Counted from the stretch's first letter, positions 46,617-56,750 are shown. The stretch: DNA of 64,000 bases from Nostoc linckia z4 (GCF_002608075.1 NZ_LAHA01000001.1:437738-501737); one strand, 5' to 3'. Notes: generated from the letters alone by a model not told the origin. Translations and numbers: made by a program.

Positions 46617-47716
46617 TACAATAACGACAATTGTTCGCTAGGCGGCGTAAATCCCAAATGTTTGTATGCTGCTTTTGTGGCCATTCTCCCACGGGGAGTT
46701 CTGGTTAAATAACCAATTTGCATCAGGTAAGGTTCATATACTTCTTCAATTGTTTGGGTATCTTCACCTGTTGCGGCTGCCATTGTTTCTAACCCCACTG
46801 GGCCGCCGTTAAATTGTTCAATAATTACACTGAGCATTTGACGGTCTGTCCAATCTAAACCACAGGGATCTACTTGGAATAATTGCAATGCTTCGGATGC
46901 AACGCTTTCGTTAATCTCTCCAGATAACTTTACTTGAGCATAATCACGTACTCTTTTGAGTAGTCTATTAGCAATACGTGGTGTCCCGCGCGATCGCCTA
47001 GCTATTTCTGCGGCACCATCTTCTGTAACGGGCGTTTTTAGCAATTCAGCAGTTCGGAGTACAATTTTACTGAGTTCATCAACTTCATAAAATCGCAGTT
47101 TTTGAATTAAACCAAAGCGATCGCGCAGTGGTGAAGTTAAAGCACCAACGCGGGTTGTAGCTCCTACTAAAGTAAATTTTGACAGCGGCAAACTTCTGAT
47201 GCGAGCGCTGGAACCTTTACCAATAGTAATATCTAAGCGATAATCTTCCATTGCTGGATAGAGTATTTCTTCTGTCATTCGGGAGAGGCGATGAATTTCA
47301 TCGACAAATAAGATATCACCCGGTTTCATATTCACCAGTAGCCCGACAATATCTCGCGGACGTTCCAAGGCTGGGGCACTGGTAATTTTGTAATTTACCC
47401 CCATTTCCGATGCTAAAATCATCGCCATTGTGGTTTTACCCAATCCTGGCGGCCCATACAGCAATAAGTGATCCAGCACCTCACCACGAGACTTAGCTGC
47501 TTTGATGGCAATGTCTAATACATCCTTTAAATCTTTTTGCCCAATGTAATCGGCAAATCGCTGCGGTCGAATACTTTCTTCTTGTTTGTCTTGTTCGTCA
47601 ATAGCAGCTTCAGGTTGCAAAATATCGTTTGTGGATGCTGCTTTCGCCGATTCCCGACGCTGTTTTGGTTCTCCGTTGGATTCTGGAGGCTGTTTTTTCG
47701 AGGAGATTATCGCCAT
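46616..47716 (-). CDS. ruvB: Holliday junction branch migration helicase RuvB
   Basis: A 366-aa AAA+ motor. Seen: [18 protein letters not shown] near residue 90, [13 protein letters not shown] (Walker B), [18 protein letters not shown] (sensor 1 and arginine finger) and the C-terminal winged helix [22 protein letters not shown]. The N terminus carries an extra 40 variable residues, common in cyanobacteria. It moves Holliday junctions with RuvA. Confidence 0.96.
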   Translation of the reverse strand: MAIISSKKQPPESNGEPKQRRESAKAASTNDILQPEAAIDEQDKQEESIRPQRFADYIGQKDLKDVLDIAIKAAKSRGEVLDHLLLYGPPGLGKTTMAMILASEMGVNYKITSAPALERPRDIVGLLVNMKPGDILFVDEIHRLSRMTEEILYPAMEDYRLDITIGKGSSARIRSLPLSKFTLVGATTRVGALTSPLRDRFGLIQKLRFYEVDELSKIVLRTAELLKTPVTEDGAAEIARRSRGTPRIANRLLKRVRDYAQVKLSGEINESVASEALQLFQVDPCGLDWTDRQMLSVIIEQFNGGPVGLETMAAATGEDTQTIEEVYEPYLMQIGYLTRTPRGRMATKAAYKHLGFTPPSEQLSLL

Positions 47717-47734
47717 AATTCAGCTGTCTACTTT

Positions 47735-47885
47735 TTAGGGGACTGGGGAGTAGGGAGATAGGGAGGTGGGGAGATAGGGAGATGGAAAGACAAGGGAGAG
47801 GGGGAAGACAAGGGAGAAAGATTCCTACCTTGTCCCCCTTGTCTTCCTTGTCTTCTTTCCATGCCCCATGCCCCATGCCCCAAAC
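47735..47885. repeat. Short tandem repeats upstream of ruvB
   Basis: GGGGAGATAGGGAGGT units, GGGAGACAAGGG units and CCATGCCCC heptamers (47860-47881). They lie between ruvB and the divergent hisF. Confidence 0.85.
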
Positions 47886-47974
47886 TCCATACTCGTGAAA
47901 ATTTTCGTTTGCGAATACCCGCGCCAATTTAAAATTTAAATTCTGGTCAATTACGTAGAAGTACAAAAATCACT

Positions 47975-48745
47975 ATGTTATCTAAAAGAATCTTACCGTG
48001 CTTAGATGTGAAGGCGGGACGGGTTGTTAAAGGAGTTAATTTTGTTAACCTCCAAGATGCGGGCGATCCTGTTGAACTGGCAAAGGTTTACAACGAAGCT
48101 GGTGCTGATGAGTTAGTATTTCTGGATATTACAGCCACTCATGAAGACAGAGCTATTATTTTAGATGTGGTCTACCGTACTGCCGAACAAGTCTTCATTC
48201 CATTGACTGTGGGTGGGGGTATTCAATCCTTAGAAAATGTTAAAGCTTTGTTACGAGCTGGAGCAGACAAGGTTAGTATTAATTCTGCGGCAGTACGTGA
48301 ACCAGACTTGATAAATCGGGCTAGCGATCGCTTTGGTAATCAATGCATAGTTGTTGCTATTGATGCTAGACGCAGAATTAACCCAGAAAATCCAGGTTGG
48401 GACGTTTATGTACGTGGTGGCAGGGAAAATACAGGCTTAGATGCCCTACTTTGGGCACAAGAAGTTGAAAAACGGGGGGCTGGAGAACTGCTGATCACAA
48501 GTATGGATGCTGATGGAACCCAAGCTGGGTATGACCTAGAGTTAACTCGGACAATTGCTGAACTTGTGGAAATTCCAGTCATTGCTTCTGGTGGGGCAGG
48601 TAATTGCGAACACATATACGAAGCCCTCACCCAAGGTAAAGCTGAAGCAGCACTACTGGCATCACTCTTACATTACGGTCAACTCAGCGTAGCTCAAATC
48701 AAAAATTATTTGCGCGATCGCCAAGTACCAGTACGTTCTTTTTGA
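47975..48745 (+). CDS. hisF: Imidazole glycerol phosphate synthase cyclase subunit HisF
   Basis: A 256-aa TIM-barrel enzyme. Seen: [18 protein letters not shown] (catalytic Asp near the N terminus), [49 protein letters not shown] (second catalytic Asp) and [12 protein letters not shown]. With HisH it makes IGP and AICAR in histidine synthesis. It stands alone, away from other his genes. Confidence 0.97.
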   Translation: MLSKRILPCLDVKAGRVVKGVNFVNLQDAGDPVELAKVYNEAGADELVFLDITATHEDRAIILDVVYRTAEQVFIPLTVGGGIQSLENVKALLRAGADKVSINSAAVREPDLINRASDRFGNQCIVVAIDARRRINPENPGWDVYVRGGRENTGLDALLWAQEVEKRGAGELLITSMDADGTQAGYDLELTRTIAELVEIPVIASGGAGNCEHIYEALTQGKAEAALLASLLHYGQLSVAQIKNYLRDRQVPVRSF

Positions 48746-48847
48746 CAAGTGGCTATTTATCTATCGATTGCATCTATCTGTAGTGAGACACACTTCCACA
48801 AAAGGATGTTAATATTAGTTTACATCTATTAATAAATATTAAGAAAT

Positions 48848-49039
48848 ATGTTGCTTCCTATTTTAATTTTTGATGTAGCCCTGGTTGCATGGTCGCTGCA
48901 CCTCATGGAAAGAGCTTACGAAAATAAGGAATTCTCTTTAATGTTGGCTGGTACATTAGTGGCACTAGCGGCAGCTGCTATGTTAGTAGTCTACTTCTTA
49001 ATGGGTCACTGTATGGCTTATTTGCTGCAAGTATCATAA
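48848..49039 (+). CDS. Small two-helix membrane protein
   Basis: A 63-aa protein with two hydrophobic segments (LLPILIFDVALVAWSLHL and LMLAGTLVALAAAAMLVVYFLMGHC) joined by a polar MERAYENKEFS turn. No family recognised. It follows hisF by about 100 bp in the same direction; the link is only positional. No strong ribosome binding site is seen; the AT-rich leader ends TAAGAAAT. Confidence 0.55.
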   Translation: MLLPILIFDVALVAWSLHLMERAYENKEFSLMLAGTLVALAAAAMLVVYFLMGHCMAYLLQVS

Positions 49040-49132
49040 ACATTGCTAAGTAGCATTTAAAGATCATTAAAATTTCGTATCAAAAGATTGACAAAACACA
49101 GACGAGTAGGCTAAGCTAGTTCAGGCATTTAA

Positions 49133-49205
49133 GGGGTTATAGCTCAGTTGGTAGAGCACCTCAATGGCATTGAGGGGGTCAGCGGTTCGAATCCGCTTAG
49201 CTCCA
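49133..49205 (+). tRNA. tRNA-Ala (GGC anticodon)
   Basis: A complete 73-nt cloverleaf: acceptor GGGGTTA/TAGCTCC, D arm AGCTCAGTTGGTAGAGC, anticodon stem CCTCA/TGAGG with loop ATGGCAT (anticodon GGC), variable loop, T arm with GGTTCGAATCC, discriminator A. CCA is not encoded, as usual in cyanobacteria. Confidence 0.95.
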
Positions 49206-49254
49206 TTAAAATTTAAAATATTTGTTAAATCATGCTGCGACAACAACCATAAGT

Positions 49255-49480
49255 TGTCCTAAATGGTCACTTTATGCTTGTTGTTCTGTAACTTAAGGGA
49301 TAATCTGGCCGGAATTAAAGGATAAAGTGGCCGCTCTTAAAACCCGGAATGCTTATTTTTGCATTGCCCTACTTTGGCTATACTTTACAAGCGATTGCAC
49401 TCAATTCTCTCAAATCCGCTTGTATCATAGGTTCTGTCCTTAGGCTACTTTATGCTTGAAAAACAGCCACATTATCCTTT
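49255..49480. repeat. Cluster of five 15-bp motifs downstream of tRNA-Ala
   Basis: Sites AAGCATAAAGTGACC (minus, 49265-49279), AAGGGATAATCTGGCC (plus, 49295-49310), AAAGGATAAAGTGGCC (plus, 49317-49332), AAGCATAAAGTAGCC (minus, 49443-49457) and AAAGGATAATGTGGC (minus, 49466-49480). Two of them sit in longer direct repeats starting TGTCCT (49255 and 49436). Such arrays of inverted short sites are typical of ends of Tn7-like and IS21-like elements, where the transposase binds several times. No transposase gene is present. Confidence 0.55.
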
Positions 49481-49569
49481 AAGGGGCATCGAACTGTTGC
49501 CTGTTGCCTATTCCCTGTTCCCTTTTAAAGTTTTACAAGCCTTTCTGGATTTGGAACTGTTGCGAAATT

Positions 49570-49950
49570 CTAGTGAATGCCTAACACTTCCATTGATTTT
49601 TCCAGTACTTCTTTAGGACGAAATGGTTTAGTCAAATATAAATCTGCACCAACTTCAATTCCCTTTTGTTTATCAAATTCTTGTCCCTTAGCTGTCAAAA
49701 TTATGATGTGAATGTCAGTCATTTGCAATTCGTGTTTGACAATCTGACAAACTTTCAGGCCATTCATTTTAGGCATCATCACATCGAGAAAAACCAGGTT
49801 TGGTTTTTCAGTTTTAATCATCTCCAGAGCTTCTTCACCATTTTTAGCAGTTAAAAGTTCCACCCCCTCATCTTCTAAATCTTCTAGGGCTTGTTCCATC
49901 AAAGTCAAGATATTGGGTTCATCGTCAACAATCAGAATTTTTTGAGTCAT
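49570..49950 (-). CDS. Single-domain response regulator
   Basis: A 126-aa receiver domain protein: ILIVDDEPNIL (acidic pair), VFLDVMMPKMNG with phospho-acceptor Asp, IIILTAKG and LTKPFRPKEVL with the conserved Lys. It has no output domain. I place the start at 49950 (MTQKILIV); upstream in-frame ATG codons come only from the CATGCCC repeat and would add 16 repeat-encoded residues. It lies downstream of, and in the same direction as, the two kinase genes, a likely phosphorelay partner. Confidence 0.9.
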   Translation of the reverse strand: MTQKILIVDDEPNILTLMEQALEDLEDEGVELLTAKNGEEALEMIKTEKPNLVFLDVMMPKMNGLKVCQIVKHELQMTDIHIIILTAKGQEFDKQKGIEVGADLYLTKPFRPKEVLEKSMEVLGIH

Positions 49951-50060
49951 AGGATTGGGGTATGGGGCATGGGGCATGGGGCATTGGGCATGGGGCATGG
50001 GGACAAGGGGAACAAGGGGGAAAAGGGAGAAAAATTGCTACCTTATCTCCCACCCTACGG
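49950..50060. repeat. Short tandem repeats upstream of the response regulator
   Basis: GGGGCAT/GGGCATT heptamers (49960-50005) and ACAAGGGGA units. They supply false in-frame start codons for the response regulator. Confidence 0.85.
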
Positions 50061-50133
50061 GTTCGCGCTAGCGTCTCCCAAAGAGAAGCTAAAGCTACAT
50101 CTCCCTCATTTCTCGCCTCTCCTCACTCCCTAC

Positions 50134-50445
50134 GGTGTACACACAAGTATAGCCAGCATGGGTTTCAACTCTTCTAAGGGTGTTGTAGTGGACTGACACA
50201 GCTAAAATAGTGCATTAGTAAACTCTTGTGGCGTGGGCATCCTGCCCGCCAGGAGGGGTGAGGACACCCATCCCACAATAAAATCTATTGCAACATTTTA
50301 GCCTTGACACGCCAGTAGGGTGTGTTATCGCGCCAGCGTAACGCACCGCCAAAAATTTACGTTGCGTTAGTCCTAACGTCCATAACGCACCCTACCTTTC
50401 CTCAAATCTTTTATAGATAAGGTTTTTCCAACTTGTGTGTACACC
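50134..50445. repeat. Composite element with 15-bp perfect inverted ends
   Basis: GGTGTACACACAAGT (50134-50148) and ACTTGTGTGTACACC (50431-50445) are exact inverted repeats. Inside are further inverted pairs: TGACACAGCTAAAATAGTGCA with TGCAACATTTTAGCCTTGACA (50190-50312), a TTGTGGCGTGGGCATCC/GGACACCCATCCCACAA arm (50226-50277), and GTAGGGTGTGTTA with TAACGCACCCTAC (50327-50394). It looks like nested insertion of several palindromic repeats. The right end stops 19 bp before the stop codon of the hybrid kinase. Confidence 0.75.
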
Positions 50446-50464
50446 ATAGCCACTCCCTGCGAAA

Positions 50465-53400
50465 TTAGCGATCGGAGAGCATAATGAAGAATACATTCTC
50501 CAAACCTTTCTCAAAGCGTAAGGTTTTCACCAAATCGGCTTCTTGAGAAAACATAGAATCAATAATGATCATGTCAGGTTTAGCTGACAAAGCTTTATGA
50601 ATGCATTCTTGAGGGTTAGAAGCTTCAATTACGTTATATCCCTGAGTTTGTAGCACATCTGATAAGGTCTTTAAAGTAGAGGCATTTTTATCAACTACCA
50701 ATACCTTTTTACTAGAAGTTCCTTGAGAAAGTAATAAGCCAATTTCATTGAGAAGTTTTTCTGTGTTAATGGGTTTAGTGAGATAGCGATCGATGCCAAT
50801 ATGGTAACCGCGTTCTTTGTTTTCTATAATTGACAAAATAATAATAGGAATATCTGCGGTGTGAGGATCGTTTTTCAGGACAGCTGCGACATCAAAGCCG
50901 TTGATTTGAGGCATCATCACGTCCAAAAGAATCAAATCTGGACGAGCTGTTTTGATTTGATGAATTGCATCCATGCCGTCTTTGGCTTCCCGAACGTTGT
51001 AGCCTTCGTTTTCTAACTGTTGACGCAGTAGTTCTCGAATGTTGGTGTCATCATCCACCACCAAAATGGTTTTGCGATTTTCGTTGAGTACAGCAGCTGT
51101 GGTGATGACGTGTTCTTTGAGTTGTTTGACTAAGGCATCTAAATTCAGTTTGGCACTGCTTTTGCGATCGCTGGTGTAGATGGGAATGATAAACGAAAAG
51201 GTACTACCTTGGCCAAGTTCACTTTCTACCCAGATTCTACCGCCGTGATGTTCAACGATTTGTTTGCAAATGGGTAGTCCTAAGCCTGTGCCTTTGGGTT
51301 TGTCGGTGAGGGTATCACCCACTTGTCGGAATTTCTCGAACACTTTCGGCTGGTCTTCGGGTGCAATGCCAACCCCTGTGTCAATAACGCTAATGCAAAT
51401 GGCGTCGTTTTGTTGGTTGATGCAGCAGGTGATAGAACCGGATTCGGTAAACTTGATGGCATTGGAAATCAAGTTGATCAAGACTTGTAATAGACGATTG
51501 CGATCGCCAATTACTTGAGGTAGTTCTGGTTCAATATCAGTAATTAGCTTTAAGCCATTGGTTTCAAACAATGCTGCTGTGGATGTGGTTGCCCAATCTA
51601 GTAACTCAGTTAAATCGAGGGGTTGCATTTGCCATTCCACTTTACCTGCTTCCATCTTGGCAATGTCTAAAACATCGTTAATCAAAGATGTCAGCCGTTC
51701 TGCTTCAGACACAATAATCTTGAGATTGTCACCTACCCTTTTGATTGTTTTCTGAAGCTTGCGGTCTTCATTAGCCAGTATGGGAAACACATCGCTTTCT
51801 AACTTTTCTTTGATGATGGAGGCAAAACCAAGAACAGAAGTGAGTGGTGTCCGCAGTTCGTGGGAAACTGTAGAGATGAAATCCGTCTTCATCTTGTCGA
51901 TTTCCTTTTCCGCAGTCACATCTCGAATCAGCAATGCCGAACCAAAACAGGCTTGAGGTTCATTTTCAGCAGTTCTTTTAAAGATGGCGGTGGCTACTAC
52001 CTGACCTATACGTTCCTTTGCTAGGGCAACTTCAGCAGCAAACACATCGCTGGGATGGGACTGAGTTTTTTCCACTAAATCTGCTAAACCAAATATAGCT
52101 AGTTCTCGATAATCACCTTTGAGGGCGTTTACCGTCAATCCATACATGGCTAAAAAGGCACGATTGAAGTGGGTGATTTGTCCGGTGATGTCTGTGACTA
52201 ATAAACCATCTGCTAAGTTGTCTAAAATTGCGTTTAAACCTTGGGCTTCTGCTAAGGTATTTTCTAAAGCAGCCGTCCGTTCTGCAACTCTGGCTTCTAG
52301 TTCTTGATTGAGTTGGCGCAGAGCGATTTCTGCTTGTTTGCGGGCAGTAATATCAGTGTTGATTTCTAAGACAGCACAAGGCTCACCAGAAATGCTCCGT
52401 TGCAGAGTCCATCGGCTTTGAACCATAATCAGCCGATCGTTGCGGCTGAGGTGTTGCACTTCTCCTTCCCAATTGCCTTGCTGTAATAATTCTGCGATGA
52501 TTGCTTCTTTTGGTCGGGGAAAAGTTTTTTTAATCAATGTGTGAATGTGTTGGCCTTTTACTTCCTCACGCGTCCAGCCGTAGAGTCTTTGTGCGCCTTG
52601 ATTCCAGTATAAGATTTTGTTGGTCATATCACGGACGATGATCGCATCGCTGGAATGATTTAACATATCCATTAACCGTTGATTTTCTGCTTCCGCTAGT
52701 TTGCGATCGTGGATATCAGTGCAAATGCCAATCCATTCCCGGATGCTGCCGTCTGGTTCCAAAATAGGAGTACCACAAACAGAAAAATGGCGGTATGTAC
52801 CATCGTGACGACGTAATTGAAACTCGGTTTGATATAGACTCCGGTTGTCTAGGGCTTGAGTCCAAGCCTCTGCTGTATGGGCACGGTCATCAGGATGAAT
52901 GACATCAAGCCAGCCCCATTCGTAATATTCTGCTTCGCTTTGACCAGTGTAGGCCATCCAGCTGAGCATTTCGCTAGCGATACCTGCTCCCTCAGGTGTA
53001 GCCACCCAAACAATTTGTGAGATAGTAGTCACTAGAGAGCGAAACCGTTGTTCGCTCTGTTGCAGAGTTTGTTCTGCTAGTTTGCGGTCGTGAATATTGG
53101 TGCAAGTGCCAATCCATTCGCGAATGCTACCATCTGCTTCCAAGACAGGAGCGCCACACACAGAAAAATAGCGGTATATGCCATCTTTGCCACGTAGTCG
53201 GTATTCGGTTTTGTAGATACCTCGGTTGGCTACAGCGGTATTCCAAGCTTCTGTACTGTGGGCATGGTCATCAGGATGAACGGCATCAAGCCAGCCCCAA
53301 CCTTCCACTTCCTCTTCACTTTGACCTGTGTAGGTCATCCAAGTAAGCATTTCACTGCTGATTCCCAGCCCTTCTGGAGTCGCCCCCCAGATGATTTGGG

Positions 53401-54214
53401 AAGTAGTAGTTACTAAAGTGCGATATCGTTCCTTAAGACGCTGATTTTCGGCTTCTGCCAGCTTGCGATCGTGAATATCAGTGCAGGTGCCAATCCACTC
53501 GCGAACGCTACCGTCTTCTTCCACCACCGGGGCACCCCAGACCCAAAAGTAGCGATAATTACCATCTTGACCACGAATTCGGTATTCAATTTGATAAAGA
53601 CTGCGGTTTGCTACAGCAGCACTCCAGACTTCTCCTGTATAAGCCCGGTCGTCGGGATGAACAGCATTAATCCAGCCTCCATTCTCAGCTTCTGCTAAAC
53701 TTTGACCTGTATAGGCAATCCAACTTGTTAGTTCAAAGCAAATTCCTTCTGGTGTACTGACCCAGACAATTTGCGTATTAGTTGTTACTAAAGAACGGTA
53801 TCGGGCTTCACTCTGTTTCAACATTTTTTCAGACTGTTGGCGTTCTAGGGAAGTACGCTTGAGGTCGCTAATGTCTTCCACAGTGGAGAAAATTACACGC
53901 TCTCCATTTTGCTCAACCAATACTCCAGAAAGTCTGACTGGAACTAAATGCCCGTCTTTGTGGATGTAATCTCCATCCCAAGGTTCACATCTACCAGTTC
54001 GTTCTAGGTTCTCTAGGATAGTTGACTTGGTGGCATAGTTTTGGGGCGTTATCTCCCAGTAGTTAAAATTCAGGGTTTCCAGGACAGTCCGCCCCGCGAT
54101 CGCTGCATAAGCAGGATTCATGTCAATCAGTGTCCCATCGAGCCGACACAGTACCAAACCAACTGGGCATTTTTCAAATAGCTGACGGTAGTATTCATCT
54201 ACTTGGTTAGACAT
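50465..54214 (-). CDS. Multi-PAS hybrid sensor histidine kinase with two receiver domains
   Basis: A 1249-aa soluble protein. Seen in order: PAS (about 10-125), three near-identical PAS/PAC units (about 130-510, each with WVSTPEG-, IHPDD- and EWIGTCT-type motifs), another PAS (about 512-640), PAS (about 665-790), HisKA with FISTVSHELRTPLTSVLGF, HATPase (VIGDRNRLLQVLINLISNAIKF; DTGVGIAPEDQ; GTGLGLPI), receiver 1 (ILVVDDDTN, LILLDVMMPQ, LTKPIN) and receiver 2 (VLVVDKNAS, IIIDSMFSQ). Receiver 2 ends only about 83 residues in and lacks the conserved Lys, so it is truncated. No membrane segment, so it senses inside the cell; the signal is unknown. Confidence 0.94.
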   Translation of the reverse strand: MSNQVDEYYRQLFEKCPVGLVLCRLDGTLIDMNPAYAAIAGRTVLETLNFNYWEITPQNYATKSTILENLERTGRCEPWDGDYIHKDGHLVPVRLSGVLVEQNGERVIFSTVEDISDLKRTSLERQQSEKMLKQSEARYRSLVTTNTQIVWVSTPEGICFELTSWIAYTGQSLAEAENGGWINAVHPDDRAYTGEVWSAAVANRSLYQIEYRIRGQDGNYRYFWVWGAPVVEEDGSVREWIGTCTDIHDRKLAEAENQRLKERYRTLVTTTSQIIWGATPEGLGISSEMLTWMTYTGQSEEEVEGWGWLDAVHPDDHAHSTEAWNTAVANRGIYKTEYRLRGKDGIYRYFSVCGAPVLEADGSIREWIGTCTNIHDRKLAEQTLQQSEQRFRSLVTTISQIVWVATPEGAGIASEMLSWMAYTGQSEAEYYEWGWLDVIHPDDRAHTAEAWTQALDNRSLYQTEFQLRRHDGTYRHFSVCGTPILEPDGSIREWIGICTDIHDRKLAEAENQRLMDMLNHSSDAIIVRDMTNKILYWNQGAQRLYGWTREEVKGQHIHTLIKKTFPRPKEAIIAELLQQGNWEGEVQHLSRNDRLIMVQSRWTLQRSISGEPCAVLEINTDITARKQAEIALRQLNQELEARVAERTAALENTLAEAQGLNAILDNLADGLLVTDITGQITHFNRAFLAMYGLTVNALKGDYRELAIFGLADLVEKTQSHPSDVFAAEVALAKERIGQVVATAIFKRTAENEPQACFGSALLIRDVTAEKEIDKMKTDFISTVSHELRTPLTSVLGFASIIKEKLESDVFPILANEDRKLQKTIKRVGDNLKIIVSEAERLTSLINDVLDIAKMEAGKVEWQMQPLDLTELLDWATTSTAALFETNGLKLITDIEPELPQVIGDRNRLLQVLINLISNAIKFTESGSITCCINQQNDAICISVIDTGVGIAPEDQPKVFEKFRQVGDTLTDKPKGTGLGLPICKQIVEHHGGRIWVESELGQGSTFSFIIPIYTSDRKSSAKLNLDALVKQLKEHVITTAAVLNENRKTILVVDDDTNIRELLRQQLENEGYNVREAKDGMDAIHQIKTARPDLILLDVMMPQINGFDVAAVLKNDPHTADIPIIILSIIENKERGYHIGIDRYLTKPINTEKLLNEIGLLLSQGTSSKKVLVVDKNASTLKTLSDVLQTQGYNVIEASNPQECIHKALSAKPDMIIIDSMFSQEADLVKTLRFEKGLENVFFIMLSDR

Positions 54215-54227
54215 GGTTAAAGTTTCC

Positions 54228-56264
54228 TCAGTGATTTATGTGGGTGGGATTATCACAACAGAACCAAGACAACAAGGTGGCATAAAGTTTTAGGGAAATT
54301 GGGTGGCGTTGGAACAATTGGTAAATTCGATCGGGTGTTGCACTATCAAGGTCTGGACTTTGTTGGGAAAGCCGTTGGATCAGTTCAGTGTGGCGAATGA
54401 GCAAATCCGCTGGTTTGAGCATTGGTATTGTTGATGGAATAAAGCCTTCAGGATCGGCACTGGGGCATAGTTCTGTTGTGCCAGTGGATGAAGCAGAATT
54501 TATCTGGCTTTGCCCTGCTGAAGCTTCTACCACTGAATAGTTCACTGGAATTTGAATCCAGAATTCTGTACCCTCACCCAATTGAGAACGACATTTGAGA
54601 ATTCCCCCATGCCTGTCTACAACAATTTGGCGGCTGATTGCCATACCTAACCCAGTGCCTTTGCCAATCTCTTTGGTAGTAAAGAAAGGATCGTAAATGC
54701 GCTGGATGAAACTTTCTTTCATACCAGGGCCGTTGTCCGCAATGCGAATTACAATCCATTGGTTATCTAAGGCTTGGGTGCGAATGATGATTTGGGGAGT
54801 AGAGGATGGGGAAGGAAAGTGTTTCTCTTGGAGTTGTGAGTGTCGGCTGTGGCCGTCCCCACTTTTCCTTGTTCCTTTATCGTCTTCCTTGTTTACCATT
54901 CCTTCTTCCAGTGCATCAATGGCATTGGCCAAGATGTTCATAAACACTTGATTTAACTGTCCTGGGTAACATTCAATTAAGGGAAGTTTGGCATAGTCTT
55001 TGACAATTTCAATTGCCGGACGGTGAGCTGAGGCTTTTAAACGATGGCGAAGAATCATCAGCGTCCCGTCGATACCATCGTGGATGTTGACGGCTTTGAT
55101 TTGGGCTTCGTCATGGCGGGAGAAGTTTTTGAGGGATTGGACAATTTCCACAATGCGATCGCTACCCAATTTCATGGAATCCAAGAGTTTGGGAAGATCC
55201 TGCATGATAAATTCCAAATCGATACTTTCTAGCTCTGATTGCAAATCCGGAGGAGCCACAGGCACAAATTTCTGATAATCTTGCAGCAGGTGTAATAAAT
55301 CTTGGGCGTACTCGGCAACATATTTTAAATTGCCGCAAATAAAATTCACTGGATTGTTGATTTCGTGAGCGACTCCAGCAATCAGTTGCCCCAAGGAAGA
55401 CATTTTCTCGCTTTGAATTAACTGAGTTTGTGCCAGCTGCAAGTCTTGGAGAGCTTGTTGCAGTTTTTGTGTCTGGGCTTTTGCTTCCATTGCTGCTTGA
55501 ATGCTTTGCTCATAAAGTAAAGCTTTTTCGATGGCGATGGCTGTTTGAGAAGCAAAAATACTCACAAGTTTTAAGTGTTCAGCCCTATAGGAATCAGTTT
55601 TGTCTGTACCAATGGCGATCGCTCCTATTACCCGCTCTTTTGCTCTTAAAGGTACACAAATCAAAGCTTTAACTTTTTTATCTCCCGATAATCGAGAATC
55701 AGTTTCCACATCATTAACGAGTTCTGCCCTCCCTGATTGCACAATACTGCCAATAATTCCCTGGCCGGGTTCCGGCTGATCTTGACCAAAAAAGGCTCCA
55801 AATTCCGCAATGATTTCAAACTTGCCTCCATCAGGACTCAGCAGCAAAATCATCCCTGCTGATGACTCAATCAATTGACTCATTTCTTGAAGCACGAGTT
55901 GGGCAATTTGTCGCCTGTCCAAACTCGTTGTCAGCTGAGTGGAAATATCTTCAAACAAATCTATTTCCTGGTATCGCTCTAGCAATTCTTTCGCAAGTAT
56001 TTTCTTTTCAGCTTCCTGTTTTGCCAAAAACGACAGCCAACTTGCTAGTAAATTTGCCTGTTCTTGACCAACAACCCAACCAATAATTTCTCCCGAAACC
56101 TCAATTGGATATCGATTTTCTAATACTGTCTTGCCAATACTAATTAGTTTTGTACCATCTACCAACTCAATATCAATTCCGATGTTGAGTTGATGCACTA
56201 AGTCGCGAAGAAGAGATGATAACTCTTGTTTATTCAGAATCTTTCTCAAGCTAACTGCCGACAT
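54228..56264 (-). CDS. GAF-domain sensor histidine kinase
   Basis: A 678-aa protein from the ATG at 56264 (MSAVSLRK, with AGG six bases upstream); an earlier ATG at 56303 would add 13. Seen: an N-terminal ligand-binding-like part (about 1-110), a GAF domain (about 120-270), a coiled coil, HisKA with GQLIAGVAHEINNPVNFICGN, and HATPase with VFMNILANAIDALEEG, DNGPGMKESF and GTGLGMAIS. A repeat-derived insert of about 30 residues sits between the N and G1 boxes (54799-54903). It ends 14 bp before the hybrid kinase start, so the two form one unit. Confidence 0.93.
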   Translation of the reverse strand: MSAVSLRKILNKQELSSLLRDLVHQLNIGIDIELVDGTKLISIGKTVLENRYPIEVSGEIIGWVVGQEQANLLASWLSFLAKQEAEKKILAKELLERYQEIDLFEDISTQLTTSLDRRQIAQLVLQEMSQLIESSAGMILLLSPDGGKFEIIAEFGAFFGQDQPEPGQGIIGSIVQSGRAELVNDVETDSRLSGDKKVKALICVPLRAKERVIGAIAIGTDKTDSYRAEHLKLVSIFASQTAIAIEKALLYEQSIQAAMEAKAQTQKLQQALQDLQLAQTQLIQSEKMSSLGQLIAGVAHEINNPVNFICGNLKYVAEYAQDLLHLLQDYQKFVPVAPPDLQSELESIDLEFIMQDLPKLLDSMKLGSDRIVEIVQSLKNFSRHDEAQIKAVNIHDGIDGTLMILRHRLKASAHRPAIEIVKDYAKLPLIECYPGQLNQVFMNILANAIDALEEGMVNKEDDKGTRKSGDGHSRHSQLQEKHFPSPSSTPQIIIRTQALDNQWIVIRIADNGPGMKESFIQRIYDPFFTTKEIGKGTGLGMAISRQIVVDRHGGILKCRSQLGEGTEFWIQIPVNYSVVEASAGQSQINSASSTGTTELCPSADPEGFIPSTIPMLKPADLLIRHTELIQRLSQQSPDLDSATPDRIYQLFQRHPISLKLYATLLSWFCCDNPTHINH
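54799..54903. repeat. Repeat-like insert inside the GAF kinase gene
   Basis: Encodes NKEDDKGTRKSGDGHSRHSQ and neighbouring low-complexity residues between the N box (NAIDALEEG) and the next strand (QIIIRTQAL), a place where kinases normally have a short loop. Contains TTGTTCCTTTATCGTCTTCCTTG and GGAGTTGTGAGTGT units. Confidence 0.6.
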
Positions 56265-56750
56265 GAAACACCTCATCTTGAGTGGGTTGCAAATTTCGTG
56301 CAATTAAAACAAGCGAGTAATTAATTTCATGCCCCTCCCTTGCCCTTAAGTTTCCCAAAGCAGATATTTTAATAATTTCCATAAAAATCTAGGGAAATAT
56401 AATAATTTGCTAATAAGGCTAGTTTTCCCAGAAAGATTGGCGGCATAACAGTGATGTTCATGGGCAGCAAATAGCTTTAAAATCTGTAACAAAAACGCCC
56501 TTCATTAGTGGAATTCGCTTAAGTTTAGCGATCGCTGCTAATTATCTGTACTTCACAAAGTTGCAATTTGCTGTATCTACTTTTGAAATAGGTGTCAAAT
56601 CGTTCAAACACAACATTCTCACTCCCTTATTCCCAGTGCAAATTACTATCTTTGATTGCAACTTAGTATTAACAACGCTGCCAAAACCTATCTCTGGGGG
56701 CATGTATCTACTGTTTTGAAAATACGAAGTGGGGAGTAGGGAAAATTAAT
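56265..56750. other. Spacer upstream of the GAF kinase
   Basis: About 485 bp of low-GC sequence. No gene, RNA or hairpin terminator recognised; promoters of the signalling operon are expected here. Confidence 0.4.

Noticed and set aside
49206..49569. A type V-K CRISPR-associated transposon
   Set aside because: Only end-like motifs are present; no Cas12k, TnsB/C/TniQ, CRISPR or guide RNA, and the motifs do not match the CAST ends I can recall.
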